A DNA stretch of 32,134 nucleotides from positions 1 through 32,134 of the forward strand of contig CALUPL010000030.1 of NCBI GenBank assembly GCA_944322635.1, read 5' to 3'. The position numbers were made by a program, and so were the translations under genes. Each line of letters begins with the position of its first letter. Position 1 is the first letter of the stretch. This DNA is from an uncultured Mailhella sp. GTDB lineage: Bacteria > Desulfobacterota > Desulfovibrionia > Desulfovibrionales > Desulfovibrionaceae. The notes under the pieces were generated by a model that did not search any database, had not been told where the DNA came from, and was given only the letters and a program-made list of their open reading frames with translations. Positions 23,493-31,934 of this stretch are shown here, piece by piece.

Positions 23493-23572
23493 AGAAAGTC
23501 ACGTTTCAAACTCTTTCCCGGCGTGAAATATTTTGCAAGGAACGGCGATCTTTCCTTTTTACGCCCGAACGC

Positions 23573-23600
23573 TTGCGCGTTCCCTCGCTTCCGGCATAAA
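23573..23600 (+). promoter_or_regulatory. Weak candidate promoter of the CGGC gene
   Basis: TTGCGC (23573-23578) and CATAAA (23595-23600) are separated by 16 nt, about 48 nt upstream of the CGGC start codon. The -35 is poor, so an activator or a promoter further upstream may be used. Confidence 0.3.
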
Positions 23601-23647
23601 CTCATTGCCGACCGCATTGCGCCGCGTACTGCGACAAGGAGGACATC

Positions 23648-23983
23648 ATGAAGAAAATAGGCATCATACGCTGCCAGCAGACGGAAGACCTCTGCCCCGG
23701 CACCACGGACTTCAAATGCGCTCAGGCAGGAACCTTTGCCTTTGAACCCTTTGCGCCGTGCGAGATCGTGGGTTTCGTCAGCTGCGGAGGCTGTCCGGGC
23801 AAACGCGCCGTAGCGCGGGCAAAAATGCTGGTGGACCGGGGAGCCGAAGCAGTGTTTCTCGCTTCCTGCATACGCAAGGGCAAGCCCATCGACATGCCCT
23901 GTCCCCACGCCGACGCCATGAAGGCGGCCATAGAAAAAAAACTGGGAGAAGCCGTTCCCGTCATAGACTGGACGCACGCCTGA
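23648..23983 (+). CDS. CGGC domain-containing protein
   Basis: 111-aa protein of the CGGC family, common in anaerobes and methanogens and thought to bind metal through conserved cysteines. Seen: an N-terminal beta strand KIGIIRCQQTEDLCPGT (C9, C16), then C24, C38, the signature SCGGCPGK with C46 and C49, then C74 and C85 (MPCPH). Length is typical and no signal peptide is present. The ATG at 23648 follows AAGGAGG by 5 nt, an excellent ribosome site. No partner gene lies within operon distance. The cellular role is unknown to me. Confidence 0.9.
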   Translation: MKKIGIIRCQQTEDLCPGTTDFKCAQAGTFAFEPFAPCEIVGFVSCGGCPGKRAVARAKMLVDRGAEAVFLASCIRKGKPIDMPCPHADAMKAAIEKKLGEAVPVIDWTHA

Positions 23984-23994
23984 CGCTCTTCTCA

Positions 23995-24027
23995 CCGCCT
24001 TGCGGAAGCAGAGCTTCCGCAAGGCGG
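23995..24027. terminator. Long perfect hairpin after the CGGC gene
   Basis: A 15-bp perfect stem (23995-24009 with 24013-24027) with a 3-nt loop starts 12 nt past the CGGC stop. It lacks a T-run on either strand, so it may be an mRNA-stabilising 3' hairpin or a factor-assisted terminator. Confidence 0.5.
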
Positions 24028-24144
24028 CAGGCAAGGCACTGCAACACGTGGCACCTGGCTGCTCATGAAAACACACGAGAAAACTTACCGCACCTTTCTC
24101 TGCCGAAAGACCCAGCGACGAGCAGGCAAACACACATCACTATG

Positions 24145-24179
24145 AAAAGAGGGCGACGGAATGTTCCGCCGCCCTCTTT
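24145..24179 (-). terminator. Terminator of the M16 protease gene
   Basis: A 10-bp stem (24146-24155 with 24170-24179), continued inside by a 4-bp stem after one mismatch, is followed on the minus strand by T residues. It lies 57 nt past the M16 stop. The plus-strand side also has T3, so it may act weakly in that direction too. Confidence 0.65.
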
Positions 24180-24235
24180 GTGTACAGTCAAGTCCGTCCC
24201 GCAAAACGCAGGACGGTCCGTTTCGTCGCGCCCTT

Positions 24236-26884
24236 TTACGGGGTCACGCGAAGGTCGTAGGCTCTGTTCAAGTCGAGATACCTGCGGGCCACATCCCGCA
24301 GCGTTTTCGCATCTACGGCCTTCATGGCCTCAAGGTTCTTCCGGCTGTAGTCGAGATCATGTCCGTTGAGAATATTGGCAGCCCCCTCGCCCGCACGCAT
24401 GGCCCGGCTCTGCCTTGCGCGGTAGAAGTCGGCCTCGGCCACGGCCTTGGCCCGCTCCAGCGTCTCTTCAGGCAGCAGCTTTTCATGAAGATCGCGCACG
24501 ATGGATTCAAAGGAAGCCTTCGCCTTGTCCAGATTTTCCGGTGAAGCAATGATGCCGAAGGCCAGGAAACCGGCATCCTTGCCGGCCCAGTCCACGGGGA
24601 ACACGGAATAGCCGAGGCTCTGCTTTTCGCGAAGCTCCTGATAAAGTTTGCCGGTAAAGCCGCCGAGGCATTCCGAAAGCAGACGAAGGGCCGGCCTGTC
24701 GGCTTCCTCAGACCCCACGGTGGGGAAGAGCATGAGATATACGGCCTGATTGCGGCCAGGCAACGTCATGCTCCACGTTTTCTCACCATTCCACGCAGGT
24801 GCAGAGCTTTCAAGCGCCTTTTCCGAAGGAGCAGGCAATGACTTCGCAAACGCTTCCACCTCGGAACGGTTGAAGTCACCGGCCACGGAAAGCACCCACG
24901 GACGAACCTTCTGTCTGTTCCAGAAGTCCGCCACGTCCTTCGGGCCGTACGAGGCAAGAACGGCGGGATCGCCTTCCGTTCTGTGGGCATAGGAGCCTGT
25001 TCCGAACAGAAAATGACGAAGATTGCGGCCGAGCAGGCCCATGGCGCTCTGCTCGCTGCTCACAATGGAAGCAATCTGCTCACGCTTGGCGCGTTCCACG
25101 TCCTCCTTGCGGAAAGCAGGCTGTTCCAGCACTTCCTTCACGAGAGAGAACACTTCGGGCGCAAATTTTGCAGGAGCGTCCATCTGCACGCTGAACGAAC
25201 GCAGACCGCTTCCCGCCGAAAGCCCGGAAGCACGGCCGGAAAGATACACGTTGATGTCGCTGAGGCTGCGGTTCTTCGTACCCGTGGTGAGCACGGCCGC
25301 CGCAAGCGTAGCCAGACCTTCTTCCTTGTCGGAAGCCAGAAGTTCGCCGCCGGAAAAACTCAGCGTGGCGGAAACGTACGGCAAAGAACGGTCGGGCAAA
25401 AGCACAAGCGTACGTCCTTCGCCGAGAGACACGACTTCGGGACGAACGGCGGCGGACGAATCCGCAGATTTCGATGCCGCACTTACGGCCCTGCCCGTCT
25501 CCGGCCAGCCCTGCACCACGGCGGCCCGGGCCGTGTCGTCGGTCACATCGGCAGGCTTGCCGTTTTCTCCCTGCGGTACAAGAGCGGATACGGTGAGCGC
25601 ATCGGGACGCAGCCAGCGGTTGATGACTTCCTGAATCTGCTCACGTCCCACGCCGCGCACGGCCGCAAGATAGCGTTCCCCGCCCACACTCGACGGGTCG
25701 TAGAAGTATTCCGTGCCCATGGTCTCGGCAATGTCGGCAATGTTCTCCAGACCGCGCAGATAGCTGTCCTCAAGGTTCAGACGGGCGCGGGCAATCTCTT
25801 CATCGGTGAAATCGGAAGCCTTCAGATTTGCCAGAGTCTTTCCCAGATCGCGCAGATAGTCCGCCACCTTGCCGGAATCAAGCTGCGCCAGAATCATGAA
25901 GGCGCCGGCACGCTCGAAGCTCATGGCGGACACGTTCACGCTGTCCACCACAGGCTTTTCAATGCGGAAACGTACGGGCAGAAGCGCCGTGTCGTCACCG
26001 GAAAGCAGATGAGCCAGAACGTCGGCCGCAGGAAGAAGTTCATCCTTCATCCCCGGAAGAGGGAAGGAAAGCGACACGAAGGCCTTGTCCCAGGGGCCGG
26101 CCTGCACGTCCACCACCAGTCCCTGCGCAAGATCGGCAGGGTCGAAGGAAGGTTCCACCTTGAGCACGTTGTGATTCTCGTATCCGCCGAAAAGCATTTT
26201 CGCCTCGGCGACGATTTCGGAAGCCTTAACGTCTCCGGCTACGGAAAGCACCATGTCGCGCGGATCATAACGCCGCTTTATGTAATCGCGCATCATGTCG
26301 GGAGTCACACCGCGAAGCGCCTTTTCCGTGCCTATGACCGGAGTTTCATAGGGCGTTCCCTTCAACGTGTGGGCAAGCGCCGTCTGAAAGAGCCTGGTCA
26401 TGGGATTGTCGCCGCGCTGTTTCTTTTCGGCAATGACGACTTCCCGTTCCGCATCCAGATCGGCCTGTCTGAGCAGAGGGTCAAAGGCCAGATCGCGCAC
26501 GGCGGTCATGGCATCCTTCCACTTCGCAGCCGGAAGATCGGTCAGATAGGTGGTCATGTCGTAGGACGTGTAGGCGTTCATGGAGCCTCCGGCGTTTTCC
26601 ACGCGCTTGTCCACTCCGGGACCGCTGGTCTTGGAGCCCTTGAACACCATGTGTTCCAGAAGATGGCTCATGCCCGCTTCTTCAGGCTTTTCCCATGCGG
26701 AACCGGCCTTTACGAAAAGACGCACCGAAACCAGCGGGAAACGGGCATCCTCCCTGACAAGCACGGTCAGACCGTTTTCCAGACGGAACGTCTGAACGTC
26801 GGAAACGGCCCGCGCCGCCCCTGTTCCGCCGAGGGAAAGACAGAAGGCAAGAGCCACTCCGGCACAGAATTTAAAAAAACGCAT
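24236..26884 (-). CDS. Secreted M16 family (insulinase/pitrilysin) zinc protease
   Basis: 882-aa zinc metallopeptidase with a signal peptide (FFKFCAGVALAFCLSLGG, cleavage probably after ARA, residue 26), so it acts in the periplasm. The inverted zinc motif HLLEH gives H74, E77 (base) and H78; E153 in EREVVIAE supplies the third ligand. Two M16 halves in one chain are expected: the N-terminal half is catalytic, while the C-terminal half keeps the fold and has a Gly/Arg/Tyr region (ECLGGFTGKLYQELREKQSLGYSV) that binds substrate. Such enzymes degrade short peptides. The ATG at 26884 follows GAGG by 5 nt; a GTG at 26890 is less likely. Single-gene unit. Confidence 0.95.
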   Translation of the reverse strand: MRFFKFCAGVALAFCLSLGGTGAARAVSDVQTFRLENGLTVLVREDARFPLVSVRLFVKAGSAWEKPEEAGMSHLLEHMVFKGSKTSGPGVDKRVENAGGSMNAYTSYDMTTYLTDLPAAKWKDAMTAVRDLAFDPLLRQADLDAEREVVIAEKKQRGDNPMTRLFQTALAHTLKGTPYETPVIGTEKALRGVTPDMMRDYIKRRYDPRDMVLSVAGDVKASEIVAEAKMLFGGYENHNVLKVEPSFDPADLAQGLVVDVQAGPWDKAFVSLSFPLPGMKDELLPAADVLAHLLSGDDTALLPVRFRIEKPVVDSVNVSAMSFERAGAFMILAQLDSGKVADYLRDLGKTLANLKASDFTDEEIARARLNLEDSYLRGLENIADIAETMGTEYFYDPSSVGGERYLAAVRGVGREQIQEVINRWLRPDALTVSALVPQGENGKPADVTDDTARAAVVQGWPETGRAVSAASKSADSSAAVRPEVVSLGEGRTLVLLPDRSLPYVSATLSFSGGELLASDKEEGLATLAAAVLTTGTKNRSLSDINVYLSGRASGLSAGSGLRSFSVQMDAPAKFAPEVFSLVKEVLEQPAFRKEDVERAKREQIASIVSSEQSAMGLLGRNLRHFLFGTGSYAHRTEGDPAVLASYGPKDVADFWNRQKVRPWVLSVAGDFNRSEVEAFAKSLPAPSEKALESSAPAWNGEKTWSMTLPGRNQAVYLMLFPTVGSEEADRPALRLLSECLGGFTGKLYQELREKQSLGYSVFPVDWAGKDAGFLAFGIIASPENLDKAKASFESIVRDLHEKLLPEETLERAKAVAEADFYRARQSRAMRAGEGAANILNGHDLDYSRKNLEAMKAVDAKTLRDVARRYLDLNRAYDLRVTP

Positions 26885-27194
26885 AGTCACCTCGTATTCT
26901 CATCCGGCACCCGGCCGGAAGGCAATGTCGTGAAAAAGCGGCAATTCTGCCGCAGCGCGCCGCCCTGCGCTTCTTTCTACCTGTGTCACACTCCTTTCCT
27001 TTCCGCCATAATTTTCCGAACTCTTTTTGTGACAAAGTGTTGCAATAACCGCAGAAACTTTCCTTTTAAGCTCCGTCGGCGGCAGCCTTGCAGCATGACG
27101 AAAAAACGCGCCTGCAAAAGTCGAAACTTCTGACGTTCTGAAAAGTAAAGCCGCTTACGAGCGACGGCAAGAGCACGCCGGAACATTTTCCCCG
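26885..27194. other. Intergenic region between pheT and the M16 protease
   Basis: About 310 bases with no gene I can support. The minus-strand stretch TTTGTCACAAA (around 27028-27038) and GTGTGACAC (around 26984-26992) are small odd-centred palindromes and might be regulator half-sites. A TTGTCA near them has no good -10 partner. Nothing else is recognised. Confidence 0.5.
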
Positions 27195-27228
27195 AAAACA
27201 AAGGGCCGCCTCCCGAAGGAAGCGGCCC
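27195..27228 (-). terminator. Terminator of the infC-pheT cluster
   Basis: A 7-bp GC stem (27203-27209 with 27222-27228) continues past one mismatch with 3 further base pairs and a 4-nt loop. On the minus strand it runs into TTTGTTTT. It lies 25 nt past the pheT stop. Confidence 0.8.
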
Positions 27229-27252
27229 GAAAGGCTTGAAGGCCTGAATGCG

Positions 27253-29667
27253 TCAGATGCGGACGCCGAGGCTCTTCACCACGAAGGAGGCAATCTTTTC
27301 GCGTTCCTTGTCCACTTCGCCGTCCTGCAGAGTGCGGTCGGCCTTGCGGAAGGTGATGCGGCAGGTGATGTTGCGCTCATTGCCGTCCTTGGGTTCGTAC
27401 ACGTCCAGAAGCTCCACGCTCTCCATGAGATTCGTCTTCGCACCGCGTACGGCGGAAAGAACGGCATCCACGTGTATGGTGCGGGGAGCGATGAAGGTAA
27501 TGTCGCGACGCACGGCCGGGAACACCGGCAGAGGCTGGAAGTGAGTCTTTCTGCCCTGAGAGAGCGCACGCAGAAGATCGAGGTCGAGGTCGGCATACCA
27601 CACGGCCTTGCGGGCCAGGTAGGCATCGGCCAGCGCAGGCTTGAGGCGGCCCATGACGCCGACGACGGAACCGTCTTCCATGGTCATGCGCACGGCGGGA
27701 GCAAGGTAGGGATGATCCACCATGGCAAAGGAGGGCACGGAAAGATGCAGGAAACCGAAGAGCTTTTCCACAATGCCCTTCAAATCCACATAGTCCATGT
27801 CCATGTCCTTGTGGCCCCAGGCCTCATCGTAACGGGAACCGTAGAGCACCATGGCCAGGTGACGCACTTCCTTCACAGTGGTGTCGCTGGAAGCGTCCTG
27901 ACAGAAGGCTTCGGCCACCTCGAAGAGACGGATGCCGGTTGCACCCTGCGCGATGTTGTGGCGCACGTTCTGGAACAGACCGGGAGCAAGCTCGGTACGC
28001 AGCACGTCCTGCTCGGCGGTGAGCGGATTCATGATGTTCACGCGGCCTTCGGCAGGCAGACCGAGGAAGTCGAGATCCTTGTTGCCCACGAAGCTGTAGT
28101 TCACGGCTTCGTTCAAACCGAGTCCCGCGGCCCAGTTCTTCACGCGCATCATGAAGGCATGACGGCTTTCCGGAGCGCCGAAGGAAGAGAGCGTCTGCGG
28201 AATGGAAGGCAGCGTTTCCCCCAGATTGTCCACACCCTTGAATATGGCCACTTCCTCAATGAGGTCGGCTTCGCGGGTGAGGTCATAGCGCCAGCCGGGA
28301 GTCTTCACGCTCCACTCGTCGCCCGCGCTGCGGTCCACGGTGCAGCCGAGGCTCTCCAGAGTCTTGGCGCAGAATTCGTCGGTCAGTTCCACGCCGAGCA
28401 GGTCTTCGGCACGGCTGCGACGGAAGCGCACCACGGGAGCCTGCCAGGGACTCGGCGTGCATTCGCACACGCCGCGGCATACTTCGGCACCGGAAAGTTC
28501 GGCCATGAGCGCGGCCGCACGATCCAGAGCAAAGGACATGTTGGTGGGATCCACGCCGCGCTCGTAGCGGTAGGAAGCTTCGCTGATCAGACCGAGACGG
28601 CGGGCCGTCATGCGGATGGAACGGGGACGGAACACGGCGCATTCGAGGAACACGCTTTCGCTCTCGTCGGTGATCTCGGTTTCAAGGCCGCCCATGACGC
28701 CGGCAAGAGCCACCGGCTTTTCCGCGTCGCAGATAAGGCCGTCGCCGGCCCTGAGCTGACGAAGCTGACCGTCGAGAGTGGTGAGCGTTTCACCGTCCTC
28801 GGCGGGACGCACGATGATGCGGCCGCCCGCCAGCTTGTTGTGATCAAAGGCGTGCAGAGGCTGACCAAGCTCCATGAGAATGTAGTTGGTCACGTCCACG
28901 AGGTTGGAAATGGCGCGCACGCCCACGCCGTGCAGACGGTAACGCATCCAGGCGGGAGAGGGCTTGACCTTCGCGCCCTTCAGAATGCGGCCCATGTACG
29001 AGGGGCACAAACCGCCGTCCTTCACGTCCACGGGTACGGCATGGCTCATGTCTTCGCCCTTCTCTTCCAGATGGAAGGAAGGCATGGTCACGGGCAGGTT
29101 CAGATACGCGCCCACAAGACGGGCAAAGCCGTACACGGAAAGGCAATCCGAGCGGTTGGGGGTAATGCTGATGTCCAGCACTTCCTTGTCCAGCTCATAG
29201 GCATCGACGAACTTCTCGCCGGGCATGACCTGACGGCCGGATCTGTTTTTCTCGGGCAGAACGAGAATGCCGGAATGATCGTCGGCAAGGCCGAGCTCAC
29301 GCTCGGAACAGATCATGCCGAAGGACGGCACCCCGCGCAGCTTGGCCTTTTTCATGACGAGTCCGCCGGGAAGAGTCGAGCCCACGGGAGCCACGACAAC
29401 GAGCTGACCTGCGGCCACGTTGGGCGCACCGCACACGATGTTCAAAGGTTCCCCGGCGCCCACGTCCACGGTGCACACATGGAGATGATCGGAGTCGGGG
29501 TGCGCCTCGCAGGTAAGCACGCGGCCGGTGACCACGCCCTCGATTTCCGCATAGGGATGCACCACTTCTTCCAGTTCAAGTCCGAGCATGGTGAGCATTT
29601 CGCCCAGCTCTTCCGCCGTTCCCGCGTACGGGACAAATTCCTTCAGCCAATTGAAACTCAGCAGCAT
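27253..29667 (-). CDS. pheT: Phenylalanyl-tRNA synthetase beta subunit
   Basis: 804-aa beta subunit of the alpha2-beta2 enzyme that charges tRNA-Phe. Domains in order: N-terminal PheT fold (FNWLKEFVPY), EMAP-like tRNA-binding domain (about 40-150, with HPDSDHLHVC), B3/B4 editing domain (about 210-390), B5 domain, a class-II-like inactive core, and the C-terminal FDX-ACB anticodon-binding domain (FPAVRRDITF to the end). Length is normal. The ATG at 29667 is 8 nt after GAGGAG. It follows pheS by 164 bp on the same strand; that gap holds a bulged hairpin (29707-29735) without a T-run, and no other gene. Confidence 0.97.
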   Translation of the reverse strand: MLLSFNWLKEFVPYAGTAEELGEMLTMLGLELEEVVHPYAEIEGVVTGRVLTCEAHPDSDHLHVCTVDVGAGEPLNIVCGAPNVAAGQLVVVAPVGSTLPGGLVMKKAKLRGVPSFGMICSERELGLADDHSGILVLPEKNRSGRQVMPGEKFVDAYELDKEVLDISITPNRSDCLSVYGFARLVGAYLNLPVTMPSFHLEEKGEDMSHAVPVDVKDGGLCPSYMGRILKGAKVKPSPAWMRYRLHGVGVRAISNLVDVTNYILMELGQPLHAFDHNKLAGGRIIVRPAEDGETLTTLDGQLRQLRAGDGLICDAEKPVALAGVMGGLETEITDESESVFLECAVFRPRSIRMTARRLGLISEASYRYERGVDPTNMSFALDRAAALMAELSGAEVCRGVCECTPSPWQAPVVRFRRSRAEDLLGVELTDEFCAKTLESLGCTVDRSAGDEWSVKTPGWRYDLTREADLIEEVAIFKGVDNLGETLPSIPQTLSSFGAPESRHAFMMRVKNWAAGLGLNEAVNYSFVGNKDLDFLGLPAEGRVNIMNPLTAEQDVLRTELAPGLFQNVRHNIAQGATGIRLFEVAEAFCQDASSDTTVKEVRHLAMVLYGSRYDEAWGHKDMDMDYVDLKGIVEKLFGFLHLSVPSFAMVDHPYLAPAVRMTMEDGSVVGVMGRLKPALADAYLARKAVWYADLDLDLLRALSQGRKTHFQPLPVFPAVRRDITFIAPRTIHVDAVLSAVRGAKTNLMESVELLDVYEPKDGNERNITCRITFRKADRTLQDGEVDKEREKIASFVVKSLGVRI

Positions 29668-29831
29668 ATGTTTTTCTCCTCAGAGGATGAAAAGTCATGG
29701 TCCTGCGGGAATCCGCCCCGGGGAGCGGACTTCCCTGCCCGCCTGCGCTTTCCGCACGAACGGAGGCGGTACGGGCACTCGGGAGAAGGGAAACGAAAGA
29801 CCGCTCCCTTTCCGACCACACGTTTCTTCCT

Positions 29832-30872
29832 CTACGCAGGGAACTGATGGAGGAAGCGCACGTCGTTTTCAAAGTTCATGCGCAGGTCGGTAAGGCCGTA
29901 CTTCAGCATGGCAACGCGTTCCACGCCGAGGCCGAAGGCAAAGCCGGAAACCTCGTCGGGGTTGTAGCCGACGGAAGCAAACACCGCCGGATCGACCATG
30001 CCGCTGCCGAGAATCTCAAGCCAGCCGGACCCCTTGCACACGCGGCAGGGCTGGCCGTTCACATGGCCGTGACCGCCGCACTGCGTGCAGGACATATCGA
30101 CTTCCACGCTGGGCTCGGTGAAGGGGAAGAAGCTGGGACGGAAGCGCACGCGGGTCTTTTCTCCGAACACGGCGCGCACGAAGGCCGTAAGCGTGCCGCG
30201 AAGGTCCGCCATGGTCACGTGCTTGTCCACGAGCAGTCCCTCTATCTGATGGAACATGGGAGTGTGGGTCACGTCGGAGTCGCGGCGATACACCTTGCCT
30301 GGTCCGATGACGGCAAGCGGAGGCTTGCGGTTCATCATGGTGCGCACCTGCACGCAGGAGGTATGCGTGCGCAGCAGTACCTTGTCGGTGATGTACAGGG
30401 TGTCCTGCATGTCGCGGGCGGGATGTTCGGGAGGCATGTTGAGGGCTTCAAAACAGTTGAAGTCGGTTTCCACCTCGGGACCGCCGGCAATTTCATAGCC
30501 CATGTGCTGGAACACGGAACAGACTTCCTGCATGGCCAGAGTAATGGGGTGCAGGGAACCGTTCCACAGGGTGCGGCCGGGCAGGCTGGGATCGAATCCG
30601 GCAAGGAAGGCGGCCTCCCGCTCCTGTTCCTGACGGGCAAGACGCGCCTCGAAAAGCTCCACGAGACGTTCCTTCACCGCATTGGCGGCCTGACCGAAGG
30701 CGGGACGCTGTTCGGGAGAAAGCTCGCGCATGTGCGACATGAGTTCGGCAAGCTGTCCCTTGCGGCCGAGAAATTCCACGCGGGCCGCTTCCAGTTCCGC
30801 TTCGGACGAAATATGATTCAAGCGTTCATCGAGCTTGCCGACCAGTCCATTCAATTGTTCAAGGAAATCCAT
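29832..30872 (-). CDS. pheS: Phenylalanyl-tRNA synthetase alpha subunit
   Basis: 346-aa catalytic alpha subunit of class II Phe-tRNA synthetase. An N-terminal coiled coil (residues 1-90) is followed by the class II core: motif 1 region ([11 protein letters not shown]), motif 2 region ([16 protein letters not shown], 201-216) and motif 3 ([14 protein letters not shown], 310-323). An insert has four cysteines (C262, C265, C276, C279) in a probable zinc knuckle also found in several other bacterial PheS proteins; it explains the length above the E. coli protein. The ATG at 30872 follows AAGG by about 8 nt. It begins 162 bp after rplT, with a terminator and leader frame between. Confidence 0.97.
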   Translation of the reverse strand: MDFLEQLNGLVGKLDERLNHISSEAELEAARVEFLGRKGQLAELMSHMRELSPEQRPAFGQAANAVKERLVELFEARLARQEQEREAAFLAGFDPSLPGRTLWNGSLHPITLAMQEVCSVFQHMGYEIAGGPEVETDFNCFEALNMPPEHPARDMQDTLYITDKVLLRTHTSCVQVRTMMNRKPPLAVIGPGKVYRRDSDVTHTPMFHQIEGLLVDKHVTMADLRGTLTAFVRAVFGEKTRVRFRPSFFPFTEPSVEVDMSCTQCGGHGHVNGQPCRVCKGSGWLEILGSGMVDPAVFASVGYNPDEVSGFAFGLGVERVAMLKYGLTDLRMNFENDVRFLHQFPA

Positions 30873-30987
30873 GGCAAGGCCTTGTGGCAGGCTGCGCCTC
30901 AGGCGCGCCTGAATAAAGATAGGAAAAAGGGGTGCAGAGCCAGGCCCTGCACCCCCTTACGGGGAAAAACTCCCCAAAAAGCTTCAT
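30859..30987 (-). CDS. Candidate pheS leader reading frame, Phe-rich at its start
   Basis: An ATG (30987) lies 6 nt after GAGG in the rplT-pheS gap and opens a 42-codon frame beginning [12 protein letters not shown], with Phe at codons 4, 7 and 8. It runs through the hairpins of the gap and stops 14 nt inside pheS in another frame. Phe codons near a terminator ahead of pheS recall the phe attenuators of enteric bacteria, but here no stop codon precedes the terminator. It may be an attenuator, a coupled upstream frame, or chance. Confidence 0.35.
   Translation of the reverse strand: MKLFGEFFPVRGCRAWLCTPFSYLYSGAPEAQPATRPCHGFP
30899..30912. promoter_or_regulatory. 14-bp perfect palindrome upstream of pheS
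   Basis: TCAGGCGCGCCTGA is its own reverse complement and lies 27 nt ahead of the pheS start codon, past the internal terminator. It could be an operator or a short RNA hairpin; no regulator is recognised. Confidence 0.3.
30924..30955 (-). terminator. Internal terminator/possible attenuator between rplT and pheS
   Basis: A 9-bp stem (30929-30937 with 30947-30955) and 9-nt loop runs into five T on the minus strand (30928-30924). Just upstream, minus-strand TCCCC (30965-30961) can pair either with GGGGA (30975-30971) or with the first four bases of the terminator arm. Mutually exclusive hairpins are therefore possible. Termination is well supported; regulation is inference. Confidence 0.75.
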
Positions 30988-31034
30988 CTGGTGCCTCGGG
31001 CCGCAAGGGCCGCGGGCTGTTCCGAAGAGGAAAC

Positions 31035-31388
31035 TTACGCCAGCTTGGACTTGGCCAGTTCGACGATGGCGGCGAAGTCGGCCTTTTCGCGCACGGCGAG
31101 ATCAGCGAGCATCTTGCGGTTGATTTCCACACCGGCAAGCTTCAGGCCGTTGACCAGACGGGAATAGGACAGGCCGTTGATGCGGGCGCCGGCGTTGATG
31201 CGCTGGATCCACAGACGGCGGAAGGCGCGCTTGCGGAGCTTGCGGCCTTCAAAGGCGTAGTTCAGGGAACGTTCGACGGCTTCGCGGGCAATGCGGTACA
31301 GACGGCTGCGGCCGCCGCGGAAGCCCTTGGCCATATCCAGATATTTCTTGTGCCGACGATGGGCAGCAAGACCTCTCTTCACACGCAT
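31035..31388 (-). CDS. rplT: 50S ribosomal protein bL20
   Basis: 117-aa protein that binds 23S rRNA early in large-subunit assembly. It shows the family's basic N-terminus ([22 protein letters not shown]) and conserved [13 protein letters not shown]. Length is normal. The ATG at 31388 follows GGAGG by 7 nt. It is 108 bp downstream of rpmI; that gap has two small hairpins (31444-31458 and 31479-31494). In other bacteria bL20 represses its own operon by binding the leader upstream of rpmI or infC. Confidence 0.98.
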   Translation of the reverse strand: MRVKRGLAAHRRHKKYLDMAKGFRGGRSRLYRIAREAVERSLNYAFEGRKLRKRAFRRLWIQRINAGARINGLSYSRLVNGLKLAGVEINRKMLADLAVREKADFAAIVELAKSKLA

Positions 31389-31496
31389 GGAAAATCCTCC
31401 ACATGCAGTCCCGCGAGGCGGAGATCAGGCCAGCGGGAGGTGAGCCGCCTTGGGCGGCGAAATTCGAAAGCTACGCAACCTGCAAAAAAGCAGGAC

Positions 31497-31694
31497 TTAG
31501 GCGTAGGGCATGAGGCGCTTGACGGCCTTCAGGTTCGCGCTGTCGACGAGGGCACCCTTGCCCAGACGGGCACGACGCTTGGCATCCTTCTTGGTGAGGA
31601 TGTGGCGCAGGTTCTGACGACGACGACGGAACTTGCCGCTGCCGGTGGTGCTGAAGCGCTTGGCGGCGGAACGGCTGGTCTTGATCTTGGGCAT
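31497..31694 (-). CDS. rpmI: 50S ribosomal protein bL35
   Basis: 65-aa basic ribosomal protein starting MPKIKTSRSAAKRF, with the family-typical RRRRQNLRHILTKK stretch. It is part of the large ribosomal subunit. The ATG at 31694 follows AAGGAG by 6 nt; a non-ATG start at 31700 was rejected. It sits between infC and rplT, the standard bacterial order, with a 240-bp structured spacer on the infC side. Confidence 0.98.
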   Translation of the reverse strand: MPKIKTSRSAAKRFSTTGSGKFRRRRQNLRHILTKKDAKRRARLGKGALVDSANLKAVKRLMPYA

Positions 31695-31713
31695 AACCAA
31701 CTCCTTGATATTC

Positions 31714-31926
31714 GTGTCGCGCCGAAAACGACGCGCACGATTTGGGCATCAGAAAGAACCGACTATGCAGCATTTTCGCATAATCTGCAAGCAAAAAATA
31801 CGTGACCGGGCGCGCGCGACAACGCCTTGCGCCCTTTCGTCCGTTCCTTCCTGAGACGGAATTTCCGTCCCTCGCGGTGTCCCGCGAAAATTCCACCGGC
31901 ACGGCGGGAAAAACCCGTCGTGCCGG
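31714..31926 (-). promoter_or_regulatory. Structured infC-rpmI spacer, possible bL20 leader
   Basis: The 240-bp spacer can fold into successive hairpins: 13-bp arms 31896-31908 and 31914-31926 (one G-U pair) starting 9 nt past infC, 6-bp arms 31872-31877 and 31882-31887, arms 31855-31861 and 31863-31869, and an imperfect stem near 31714-31738 just upstream of rpmI. The first may be a weak terminator. In E. coli bL20 binds structures ahead of rpmI; the equivalent here is inference from position. Confidence 0.45.
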
Positions 31927-31934
31927 ATGGTGAA

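Noticed and set aside
24983..27133. Plus-strand frame of about 716 codons opposite the M16 protease
   Set aside because: Product is His/Gly/Arg-rich with no domain; the opposite strand has signal peptide and zinc motif.
26986..27201. 71-codon minus-strand frame between pheT and the M16 gene
   Set aside because: Starts with TTG inside the pheT terminator, has no ribosome site and a Lys/Arg-rich random-looking product.
27472..29847. Plus-strand frame of about 790 codons opposite pheT
   Set aside because: Shadow of a housekeeping gene; no ribosome site or domain.
29697..31805. Plus-strand frame of about 700 codons opposite pheS and rplT
   Set aside because: Crosses three conserved minus-strand genes and shows no protein family.
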